Shown here in pieces: positions 1 through 10,633 of a stretch of 64,000 nucleotides of DNA. The stretch covers positions 1-64,000 of the forward strand of contig QNQO01001818.1 in the NCBI GenBank assembly GCA_003290165.1, given 5' to 3'. A program made the translations under genes and the position numbers. How positions within the stretch are numbered: position 1 is the first letter of the stretch; every line of letters starts with the position of its first letter. The stretch comes from Berberis thunbergii. Its lineage: Eukaryota > Streptophyta > Magnoliopsida > Ranunculales > Berberidaceae. The notes under the pieces were generated by a model, which worked only from the letters and a program-made list of their open reading frames with translations, was not told where the DNA came from and made no database searches.

Positions 1-428
1 AAAAAATTCACCTCTTCTTCCTCCTTTGTTTCACATGAAGAAGTGTATGATAGCTCTCCAGACTTGATATTCTTGTGGTCTAGGTCAAGATTCTAGTAGT
101 AATTTGCTAGTCTTGTTATATATAGGACCTTTTGGATGGCGGTGAAACATATTGTGATTTGGTGGTTTAGGTTTTTTCTAATATTTTTGTGCTTAGGTTT
201 CTTTTTTCTAATCAATTGTTTTATTTTATCTCCAAACAACCGTGATCTCTTCTTGTTTGTAAATACCATTTTGATGTTGATTCAAAGATCACAATGTTGT
301 TATTTGGTGTTTTAGTTTTTTTTTTTCTAGTATGTTTGTGTTTAATTAGGTTTATTTTTATTTTCTCTTTATTCAACTGTTTTTTGTAAGTTGATGTAAT
401 GACACTTGAAGAGAGTGAATTGTTTTAC
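1..428. other. AT-rich noncoding left edge
   Basis: No open frame or RNA gene is seen. The stretch lies downstream, on the minus strand, of the splice donor that ends the kinase fragment at 429, so it may be intron or 3' sequence of that decayed gene. Confidence 0.4.
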
Positions 429-860
429 CTGAATTGCAGTTTTGATTGGATATTGTTCTATTACAGTCATTAGATTTCTTCTAAAATAAACAATGGCTTT
501 GCCGAGTCCTTCAGGTTGTGTTACCATTGGACGCTTTGTGTTAGTGGCTCGTAGTCCTGTTAGCATCTCTAGCAAAACCACACCAAAACCATACACATCA
601 CCCTTCTCGTATTGATACATTTTATCACAAAGTAATTTGGCAAACAATTAGGTGTGAGTTTGAGCTGTCGTTAAATTTCTAGTCACAATCATTCAAGACT
701 TTAAATTTAAACTTGAAAACCTTCAATATGCTAGTAAAATTTACGTGTGATGTGAGTTTGTGACATTTGGTCACCTATTGCAACGTATTCACGAGCTGCA
801 TATCCATATGTGCCCATGATCATGTTGTGACACGGGAGTTTTCGCTTGCATTGCAATGCC
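429..860 (-). pseudogene. Receptor-like cytoplasmic kinase fragment
   Basis: Two minus-strand pieces match the activation-loop region of plant RLCK/PBL-type protein kinases. The upstream piece (about 860 to 775) reads ENSRVTT, then MGTYGYAAREYVAIG in another frame; the family APE motif is changed to ARE. It ends at a GT donor after 775. The second piece (about 640 to 429) reads KGDVYGFGVVLLEMLTGLRA and also ends at a consensus donor (CAG|GTAAAA). The intron between them falls where these kinase genes commonly have one, just before the K-S-D-V-Y-G-F-G stretch. The lysine lobe, catalytic loop and C-lobe end are absent and there is a frameshift before MGTYGY. I call it a genomic, intron-bearing kinase fragment, not a working gene. 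Confidence 0.8.
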
Positions 861-2233
861 ATTTTTTGCCAGCTCGAACTCAGATGTTTTTGCATTAAAA
901 TGTTACAAGTAGAATAAATGAAAGAAGATGAAAATATGAATATGAACCAGAATTGTAAAGTTGCTTCATTTAAGTTTCGGTAAGTGAAATGAACCCACCC
1001 CCCCAAACGCAATCTCAATCGAAACGTCAGACAAAACAGTGTTTAAGGGAAAGCAATTAGGGATCACCTTGCCTAACACCCCACACACTGCCAGAACCAT
1101 AAAAATAGGTCACAATCCACCTGGTCAAAGGCTGTTTCGGAATCAAGTTAACAAATTAACCATGTCATCACACCCTTTTCGTATCAATTGCTTCATCTGC
1201 CACAAGGAAACACAGAAGTGCCTTCGAAATATGCAATCACTCCTCGTCGTAGCCAACTGAGCCTCAATGATCTATCCAGTCCTAAGAGGCCAAGATTCAA
1301 TTAAGCTTGTTCATTATCAACCTAATAATATCCTGTAATAGCATAAAGTTCATCTACAAAAATCTCCCAACTCTAATAGCATAAAATTCAAGTACAAAAA
1401 TTTTCCTCTATGACGTTTTCCATGCAAAATAGGGCTAGACCGCAATGCCTAAACTTTGATCCATAACTAATGGGTGCCAAAGTGCAAATTAACCAAAATT
1501 TCAACATTTTCAATTGCTCGGGTTACAAGGTATGCTCCCTTCCCGGCGTCTATTTCTTCACCAATTCAAATCCACACCTTTTTGGGACCTAATGCTTTAC
1601 TATCTTATTGCCTTTTGTAGCTTTTCCCTGAACTTCGGTTGGTTCGACTTTGTTGAATCTCTACTTTTCTATCCACTCCTTTATAGGCCCTCGTGTTTTT
1701 TAGACCGGTGAAACTTTTAAGAGAGGGTGTCCTACTTCCCTAAGCATTCATGTATTTTATTTGTGATTCATTATCCACTTCTACCTTTTCACAAACTAAA
1801 ATAGGTATAAAATAAGTTGCAAAGCATTTAGAATCGATTAATCAATAAGATAACATACTACAGCTATATTGTTGCAGTTACTTGCAACATAGTCAATATG
1901 TTTGTCCATTATGTGAAAAATGATTTTTTTAATATCGAGTTAACAGGAAATTTACAGATTCAGTCATAGAATTTCGATGTCACATGATCTCATTTCAAAG
2001 TGTAACAGTAAAGCTCATCAACTGATGACAATTAAACAACATCCAAAGCTGGATTTCCAACTTCACATGCTTAATCTTTCACATTATATGTATTATTGTT
2101 AATGAAATCTATGTTCTCCAAAAAACTATAACAATAATGAATAAATAAAACGCAAGGACAAGGAGGGACTTCATGAAACTCCGCCAACACGCAAATACTA
2201 CATAAGGTTATAATAACAGCAAAACCCACATCC

Positions 2234-4547
2234 TTACAAAACAGTACATACAACTAGAGAGAAATCAACACCATCCCCACCACTCATCAAGATATCCTCA
2301 AAGTGTGATTCCTCAAGCCCAATTTTGGGAAAAGCTTTGTTCTTATCCCTACTTTATTTTTCTTTTCTTAATTTACCAATCAACATTATTGCCCATTTTA
2401 TCTAAATCATCATCATCAAAGCCCATTTTATCTAAATGCGTTAACAAAATTATTGATAATAAAATAGATAACGGTCAAGAAATAATCAGCTTTCCAAAGT
2501 TCAAAAAAAAAGTTTACATTGCTAGTAACATGTTCTTGTGACTGCATATTTCCATCGTCATTTGTTAAGAGAACTCTAACCTAATGTTCAATATTAATAT
2601 ATTACCGAAATATATTAGTGTTGTTGCTCAATTTACCTTTGGAATATCTAACAATTTGAAATCACGTTTACTCATTCCCTTCAGCGCAGACATGTCAATC
2701 TACAAAACAAACAGAAAAACAGGTCAAGGGCTCAATTACCATAATCTAACAAACTCATATAAATCAACTAAAAAGGCTGTCAAATATACAAATACACAGA
2801 AAATCAAAAGATCGTACAACAACAGAAAATCGCATACCTTATAATCTTCCAAGAGTTCTAGATCATCCATTGATTCCTAAATCCAAACCGCCTCGAGGCG
2901 CGCCTAGGCATCCGCCTTAACAACACTGTTCCTAATAAAAAATTTGAGAAGATTTAGACAAACCTTCATCTTTACAAATAGAAACTTAAATATATCAAAA
3001 ACAGAGCAAACAAACCCAACTTGAGAGATGTATTTTTAATAGATTTTGGCATTTTATTTTTCTCAAGTTGGGATAGACTGCGCCACATGTCATTAACCTC
3101 TTAGAAATGAACAAGGAGCGAACAAATTTTAAACTGCTGCATTAACATAGCTTCTAATTTGGGACAATGAATTAACATACTAAAAACCTTGCATACTCAT
3201 ACTCCAAACTCTAACATTTATTCAATTTGCTAAAATGTTTCTCAACAGAATTTCAATAAACTGAACTCAATTTCAGTGTTCACTCAAAGCACTAGAACAT
3301 AGCAATAAAATTTCAAATTGGGGTGCTCCTAATGTACGTTAGGCACGTGCCTTGCGCCTAGGCACAAATAGGGTATCACTCCTTCGCTGCACCTTTGCAC
3401 CTTAACCACACTAATACAAGATACAATGAATAATCCAATGATCCAATAAAAAAAGTTCATGATTGTTTTCCAACTGAATCAGCCACCGGCAATCCTAACA
3501 GAATAATGTCATAGTTTAATACAAGTCTACAAGAAAAATTGATCTATTTTGCTACATTTGGCATAATCCAACCAACCATTGTATCAATAAGAAGTCGTTC
3601 CAAACATGTAGGCGAAAAAGGCTGCATTGCAGGGAGGGCAAGCATATACAATGACATGTTATATTATTTATAGATGCATATAAATACGAGGAACCAATTG
3701 GAACAAAATGTATAGAGTGTATATAGTTTGGGGAAGTGCGATCTTGTACAAGAGACGTGGCAACAAGGTGAAGTATATGAGTTCAAAGTTCTAGAGGATT
3801 TGGATCTCGAGAATGAGGCATGTAGAGAAAGTTCTTATACTATTCGAAGACGCAATACAGATGTAACTTTTTTTAACTGAAAGCAAATTGATCCATCATT
3901 AGAGTAAGAGGTAATCAAATTAGATTGATGAGTTTTACTTCACTTGAGAGGTTATTAACTAGTAGCGATAGATATGTCTTTATGGCCAACCAGCCAAAAT
4001 GCAGACTGTGTAATCTTAAAAATCGCAGTTGATGCACATTTTCAAAAGTCAAATTTGTGCACAGAAGAAAATTAAATCACTGAGAAGATTCAATATACGA
4101 AGAGAATGAATTTAAACAAACAAATAAATAAACACCCAACAAACAAACAAATCTAAGTACCTATACTAGCATTAATAAGAAACCCATTGCATTGCTCAAA
4201 GAAGAACATTTGATAAAAGGCAAATGATGAGAGTCTAACACTTACTGGAGGTTTCTCGTCATTCCTTTTCTTTCTCAATAATTTCTCCTCTTCATGGAAC
4301 TTGCAATTAGAACAACTTGAACACAGGTTGATGATGGTGTGGGAGAAATTTTCCAAGAGAGTTTTGGAATCGAGAGAATTCTTCCGCTAGGATTTTTTGA
4401 CAACTTCACATGCCAATTACATAATCAATAGCAACTTAAAAGAAGAATCTGCATCAGAGAAAATCTTTCATCTTATAAATATTCATACCTGAACCTTGAC
4501 ATCTCTTGTCATCACTATACTGGCCCATATCACCACCACGAATCGCT
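2234..4547 (-). pseudogene. Kelch-array gene copy A, exons 2-6 only
   Basis: Exons by homology and splice sites: exon 2 4547-4489, exon 3 4403-4246, exon 4 2876-2838, exon 5 2699-2637, exon 6 2341-2234. Sizes are 59, 158, 39, 63 and 108 bp, matching the other copies apart from exon 6, whose length varies. Exon 5 encodes IDMSALKGMSKRDFKLLDIP plus K between CAG/TAG acceptors and GTAAAT donors. Exon 1 with the kelch repeats is missing, because the unit diverges before it. In exon 3 the codon after VVKKS is TAG where copy E has CAG, a premature stop. With no promoter, start codon or kelch domain, this is a dead fragment. A 47-bp MITE remnant sits directly before the exon 4 acceptor. Confidence 0.75.
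2882..2928. mobile_element. 47-bp remnant of the GTTGTTAAGGCG MITE
   Basis: Unit D lacks this sequence at the same place (gattcctaataaaaaa), so it is an insertion. It is flanked by ttcctaa on both sides and ends in ccgccttaacaacactg, the same terminus as the 785-bp element at 9849. Only the two ends seem to remain. Confidence 0.7.
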
Positions 4548-4786
4548 CTGAAAGGGATGCAGATTTTGAACTTGAGTAATCCAGTTTAATTTAATATCTA
4601 CTGTAAATTAGATACACTCCCTAAAAATTTTGACTATCCGAGCTTCTCTGTAAAATTTTCTATCTCTCTTGTTAAGCTCTCCTCTTTCACCTTCAAAAGT
4701 AAAAAATTTTAAACTTTAAGTTGTTTATGTTCATGAGTTATTAAAAAAAATAAAAAGTAAAGTTTGACCGTTTCGCCGAGTTCTAA

Positions 4787-4916
4787 TTTTTTGAAAATTG
4801 TCGAGTGGTCGTGTCGTGTCCGTGCATCCTTGGTATTAAGCTAGGATGCACGGACTCGGATATGTGCATCGTATCGGACACGGATACGATACGACGACTC
4901 GGCAATTTTCAAAAAA
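4787..4916. repeat. Imperfect palindrome rich in cggactcgg/cgtgtcg motifs
   Basis: The left arm (tttgaaaattgtcgag to gtccgtgcatcc) is repeated in reverse complement to the right (ggatgcacggac to cggcaattttcaaa), with about 24 bases between. Unit D holds only the left arm, near 37738. The arms could be transposon termini, but I see no target duplication. Confidence 0.55.
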
Positions 4917-5235
4917 CTAGGATTCGGGGACTCGGCGACACGTCAAACCTTATTTTTATTTTTATATTTTATTAGGGTAGGGTAGGGTCCCAATAAGGTC
5001 CAAATAAGGTTTTTATTTTATATGGTAATGAATTAGGGTAATGAATTTGGACCCTTAGGGTAATGAATTCTAATATGGGTTGGGCCTAATTTGGACCCTA
5101 CCCAACTAATCCATATAAATAACAATTCCCCCCTGTTTTCCTCGCCATTTCCCTGGGAGGCGCAAGAGGTTGAAGATGGGAGAGGCGCAGGAGGTTGAAG
5201 AAACAGCTCGAACTCACCTCCGCTCGATCGATCTC

Positions 5236-5347
5236 CCCGATCTCCCCTCCCTGCTCGGTCGACCTGATCTCCCCTGATCTCCCTTCCCTGCTCGGTCGAC
5301 CTCCCCGATCTCCCCTCCCTGCTCGGTCGACCTCCCCGATCTCCCCT
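5236..5347. repeat. GC-rich minisatellite, about 31-bp unit
   Basis: About three to four copies of a unit containing ctgctcggtcgacctccccg and gatctcccctcc. It is the most GC-rich stretch in the window. It lies at the junction between unit A flank and unit B and produces overlapping open frames that I treat as artefacts. Confidence 0.75.
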
Positions 5348-8300
5348 TTCTTATCAATTGCTTCATCTGCCACAAGGAACCCTCAAATAATTGCCTTTCT
5401 TCCACATAAGCGCCTTCAAAATATGCAAATCACTGCTTGTCATAGCCAACCGAGCTTCAATGATCTATCCAGTTCTATGAGACCAAGATTCTATTAAGCT
5501 TGCTCGCTGTCAACCTAGTAATAAACTGTAATAGCATAAAGTTCATCTACAAAAAGCTCTTCACACTAATGGCATAAGATTCATCTACAATATCTCCACT
5601 CTGAAGGTTTCCGTCCAAAATGGGGGCTAAACCGCAATTTGCCTAAACTATGATCCATAACTAATGGGTGCCAAAGTGTGAATATACCTATATTTCAGCC
5701 TTTTCAATTGTTCCAGTTACAAGATAATGTGTTAGCTTAATAAAATTGTATATAAAGCAGACTCATTGAAGAGGCTCATCGGAGGTTAGGATTGTCTTCT
5801 TTTCTCAATCAAAAAGTTCAATAATTCACAGCAAGTTTTTCATGTGAAATATTAATGTCTCACATTGCACCAAAACATTTAAAAACAATGAATTCATTTG
5901 TAAATTAGACAGACTGCGCAATTGCATGACCAAGTGTCTATATTTGAAGGATGTGAAATTATAGATTATAGTTGTTTACCTATTTATATTTTTATAATCC
6001 TATCTACTATTTATATCTATGTTATTATCTTTAGTTAAAACACTCATATGGCAACCAAAGGAAAGAAACTATTCTAAGAAAAGTGTTGAAGCTGTTGTTT
6101 AGGGCATTAAAGCAATTGTATGGCCCTGGAGATGTATTTGGGGCATAATCACTAGTACACAATTCACGTCCAAATTTTTTATTGGGGAAGTCTCTTTAGT
6201 TTGTAACTTCCATTCTTGTAATTCTCTTGCCAAGTAATCTCCTTAGTCGCTTTGGCTTTCTATCAATATATTGCTTTGTTTGATTGATCATTAAAAAAAA
6301 AAAAAGAGCTTATGCCTTACATCACAAGCAATTAGAACACCTCAGGTCATACCTTTGTTTCTAAACATTTAAAAAAAAAAAAAAAAAACTAATTACATTG
6401 CATTCTTACAATGAAGACCCTTCCACAAGTCACTAACCCACCCACTAAAAACAAAAAGGAAGAAAAAGCTCCCCCAAACACTAAAGAAATTACAATTTGA
6501 TCTTTTGTTAGTACCACTAGACAGAGAATTCAAATCCCCATCCACAAGGTCTTCTCCCCTCCCCGCGTCCATTTCTTCACCAATTCAAAACCCACTCCTT
6601 GTTAGGACCTTACTATCTTATTGACTTTTGTAACTTTACACTGAACTTCGGTTGGTTCTAGTTTATTAAATCTCTACTTTATTGATCCACTCCTTCATAG
6701 GGCCTCATGCTTTTTTGACTTATGAAATGACGATGGAACTTCAAAGTAGTTTTTGCAAAAACTAAAATAGGTATAAAATAACATGCAAAGCATTTAGAAT
6801 CATTTAATCAAAAGAATAACATACCACAACTATATTGTTGCATTTACTCTACAACATAGTCAATTTATTCAAAATATACGTTTCGTACCCTCACTATTGT
6901 AAAGTGTAATAAATAACACATCTTAACAATAAAAGGACACAAAAATTGAGAAATACAAATCGTTGAAAATTAATAGTTTTACTTCTCTTCTTACAAAATC
7001 ATTGAAAATTAATAGTTCTGCTTACAAAAGTATCTCTTCTTCTTTTCTGTTTTGCGATTGCTAATCTGGCACAAATCGCAAGTTCGAAGTTTGCGATCGA
7101 TTTTGGGTCTAGGTTTCGGTGGGTCCGATTTTTCGGTGATTCGCTGCTGAACCCGTTAAATACCTATTATTGGCGATTTTATAATGCAGAGGACAATGCA
7201 CTGAAATTAGTGCATGAAGCACACAAAGGCTTCATGAAACTCCACCCAAACACAAAAAACTACATAAGCTTATAATAAAAAGCAAGATGCACAACCTTAC
7301 AAAAAAGTACATACAACCAGAGTGAAATCAACACCATCCTCACCACCCATCAAGCATCAAGATATCCTCAAAGTTTGATTCCTCAAGCACAGCTTTGGGA
7401 ATAGCTTTGTTCTTATCCCGACTTCATTTTTCTTTACTTAATTTACCAATGAACATTATTGCCCATTTTATTTTAATGTGTTAACGAAATTAATGTCAAT
7501 GAAATAGATAATGGTTAAGAAATATTCAGCTTTCCAAATTACAAAAAACAAAAGCTTTCATTGCTAGTAAATGTTCTTGTGACTGCCTATTTCCATTGTC
7601 ATTTGTTAGAAGAAACTAATCCAATATTGAATATTAATATATAAGCGAAATATCAGTGTTACTGCTCAGTTTACCTTGGGAATATCTAAATGCTTGAAAT
7701 CAACTTTACTCATTCCCTTCAGCGTAGACATGTCAATCTACAAAACAAACAGGAAAAAGGTCAATGGGTCAATTACCATAAGCGAACAAATTCATGTAAA
7801 TCAACAAAAAGAGGCTGTCAAATATACAAATACAAAGAAACATCATAATCATAAAACAAAAGCAATTCACATACCTCATGCGTATAATCCTCCAAGAGTT
7901 CTAGATCATCCAATGATTCCTAATAAATAAATAATTGAGAAGATTTAGACAAACCTTTATATTTACCAATAGAAACTTACATTTGTCAAAAATAGAGCAA
8001 ACAAAGCCAACTTGAGAGGTGTATATTTAATAGATTTAAGGCATTTCATTTTTTTTTGAGTTGGGATAGATTCTGCCACGTGTCATTATCCTCTTAGAAA
8101 TGAATAAGGAGCGAACAAATTCTGAACTGCTTCATTACATTCTGATATCTATCTATCTACAACGAATTAACATACCAAAAGCCTTGCATACTCGTACACC
8201 AAACCTTAGCATTTATTCAATTCACTAAATTGTTTCTCAAAAGAACATGAATAAACTGAACTCAATTTCAGTGTTCACTCAAAGCACTATAGCATAGTAA

Positions 8301-9609
8301 TAAACAAATATGTAACAGCTTAATTCCAAACCAACTTAGCTAGCTTTCAGAGACATATCAAAATGGAAAACTTAACATGTTTAACAATTGCATTCATTTA
8401 ATTTGATTTCTTTTAGACCTGTGATACTTAATTGCTATTACAAGTTGAGATAAGTGTAACTAATCATGAGATTTCCATTGCCTTAAGGGTAATTTAGTAA
8501 TCAAAAGGAGGATTGTGCGTCAGCCAACAGTCAAAAAGGGGACTCCTAGTCTATCTACAATACAAAATAAAATAAGGGCAATCCTTCTATTTATAATAAA
8601 GGGAAATATTAATAAATCTAATGGGCTGAAAAAACAAAAGTGAGAAAAATAATAAACATTAGCCTCACTCAATCTGACTAAATCGAAAATGAAATCTTCT
8701 TAACACGTCAACATTCAAAATCGGTTCCCTTGAACCTCAATAAACGCTAGCAGAGAAAGATAAGACACAATACACGACAGTGGTTAAGGCACAAACTTGG
8801 CAGAATGTTTGAAAGGCACGCGCTTATGCACATGTTACTATTGGGCACAGTGTGCAATGTGCAAAACGCTCACATGGTTACTTTTGTTCATTTTTCACAC
8901 GTTCCGCTCACATTCATACTTTTTTACGCTTTTTTATCAATAAAATAAGACCTAGATAGATTGGCTTAACACCAAAAGAGCAAACATACAAGCCCTAAAT
9001 GATTTTTTATTATTTTTTACCGTTATCTCCTCTTTCTCTATCTCCACATCTTTGTGCATTCATGAAAATGAAGAAATAAAAGGTTTCAGTTTTTGTTTCC
9101 CCCTTTGTTAGGTGAGTTCACATTCTTTGTGAATCTTTTCCCATTTCCCAAATAAATGGGAACAAAAAGAATATAGGGAGGGCGGGTGGAGGAGGATGAC
9201 ACAATATGATGAACATAATTGGGAGTTTAAGATGGGGAGGGTTGAATTATAAAAATTGTTCCACATTTTGTTTGTAGCAGCTTGCAAGACAATATGTTTT
9301 TTTATAATGGTGCATTTCAAATTTTATTTGAAATCTTGGATGCAACTTTAATATTTGACAATGCTAGTATTTGTTTCATTTTTTAAAAGCTTTGCATAGG
9401 CAGACACAAATAAGAATTGTGCCTTTGCACCTAACCACACTAATACAAGATAAAATGAATCCAATGGTCCCGTAAAAATGTTCATGATTGTTTTCCAACC
9501 GAATCAACAACCAACTATCCTAACAAAATAATGTCAATAGTATAATATAAGTCGACTAGAAAAGTTGATCTCTTTTGCTACATTTGGCATAATTTAAACA
9601 ACCATTGTA

Positions 9610-9740
9610 ACGCCAAAGGTGTGATGGCTCAGTGGTTGAGCAGTGGCGGATGGTATCACTAGGTCACAGGATCAAACCCAGCCGGCGACATTTGGGATGG
9701 GAGAGGTTAATGGATAAAATAATAATAATAATAATAATAA
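9610..9740 (+). mobile_element. tRNA-derived SINE in intron 3 of copy B
   Basis: The element has an internal pol III promoter: box A-like tggctcagtgg and box B-like ggatcaaaccc (ggtcgaaccc in the G copy). It ends in (ataat)n and is flanked by accattgta on both sides (9601-9609 and 9741-9749). Units A, D and E have the empty site (aaccaaccattgtatcaata). Confidence 0.8.
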
Positions 9741-9848
9741 ACCATTGTATCAATAGGAAGTCACTCCAAACATGTAGGGCAAAAAAGGCTACAATGCAGG
9801 GCAAAACATGTTATATTTTCCCTAGATTCTTGGGGGGTGGGTATTGAG

Positions 9849-10633
9849 CATTGTAGTTAAGGCGTTGAGGTGGATAGGCCTGAAAACGACTCAGGCGTGA
9901 GGCGAGGCGAACGCCTCACTTCACTGATGCGATCTTAATATTTTTAGTAATAAATTGAAACATATTAGCATAGTAGTATACATCATCATTTTTATAAAAT
10001 CATAAGCAAATATGTACAAAAAGTGACACAACTACCTAGAATCGAAATGAAAATATAATAAAGCTGCATAGCATCGCGAAAAGATGCACTACTTAAGTGT
10101 CAAGTAACTTGCAAACATCCACTAAATCATTAAAAATCAATCATCTTGAAATAATAGAAACTTGAGAATATTGAACATTTGTTAGAAAAAATTGTTGATA
10201 AAAATTCACAAGTATAATCATTATTGGTATTCCAAAAGCATAAAAATCATCTAAGCTATGAAAAATCAAAATTGATGTTGATCACATATTGATCAAAACA
10301 TGGTATGTTTTCTCCAAAAAAATATAAAAAGTGTGACAGATTTATCAAATTGTAAAAACATTTTACCTTGTTTTATCAAATTAATCAAATATTACACCAA
10401 GAAACATAAAACCTTATTATAGAGTGGGTTGCAACATCATTTTGCTGCAATTAGGTTGCAAATGGGGTTGAACATGCGCTGCAATTGGGCTGGCTACAAC
10501 CAGTTTTTGGACTGAGACAGTGAGGCGGGGCGAGGCGTATGCCTCATTTCACCACATCGCATTGCCTCACTTTGAGGTGAAATTTTGTAAAAACGCCTTG
10601 AGGCCCGCCTAGGAGGTCGCCTTGACAACACTG
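9849..10633. mobile_element. hAT-like MITE, 785 bp, no coding capacity
   Basis: Termini are cattgtagttaaggcg at the left and the reverse complement of cagtgttgtcaaggcg at the right. Direct flanks gtattgag (9841-9848) and atattggg (10634-10641) form an imperfect 8-bp target duplication. Unit C has the empty site (gggtattgagtttacaaatg near 22012). The TIR starting CAGTG and the 8-bp duplication suit hAT. No transposase frame is present. Confidence 0.75.

Larger units (their letters stand above)
1006..4845. repeat. Tandem-array unit A (3' part only)
   Basis: Similarity to units C, E and F starts near 1006 (aacgcaatctcaatcgaaac) and runs to about 4600. From there A is shared only with unit D, through to about 4830. 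It contains exons 2-6 of the kelch gene but no exon 1. A and D are nearly identical along this length and share the same break (tactgtaaattagatacact), so they descend from one truncated copy. Confidence 0.8.

Noticed and set aside
3340..3420. aggcacgtgccttgcgcctaggc motif, possible MITE
   Set aside because: Present in A, D, E and F at the same place with no duplication flanks; it probably belongs to an older element, but its ends cannot be placed.
5098..5497. Overlapping open frames rich in Gly/Arg/Asp or Pro/Ser/Leu on both strands
   Set aside because: They are produced by the 31-bp minisatellite; no similarity, splice context or conservation in other units.
6040..6310. Plus-strand sequence ending in ttgattgatc plus poly(A), possible LINE 3' end
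   Set aside because: Present at the same place in units B, C, E and F, without target duplication or coding match; it may be an old insertion but cannot be supported.
9616..9690. Possible tRNA gene
   Set aside because: Box A and box B are present, but no cloverleaf or CCA-end context fits; the A-rich tail and target duplication show a SINE.
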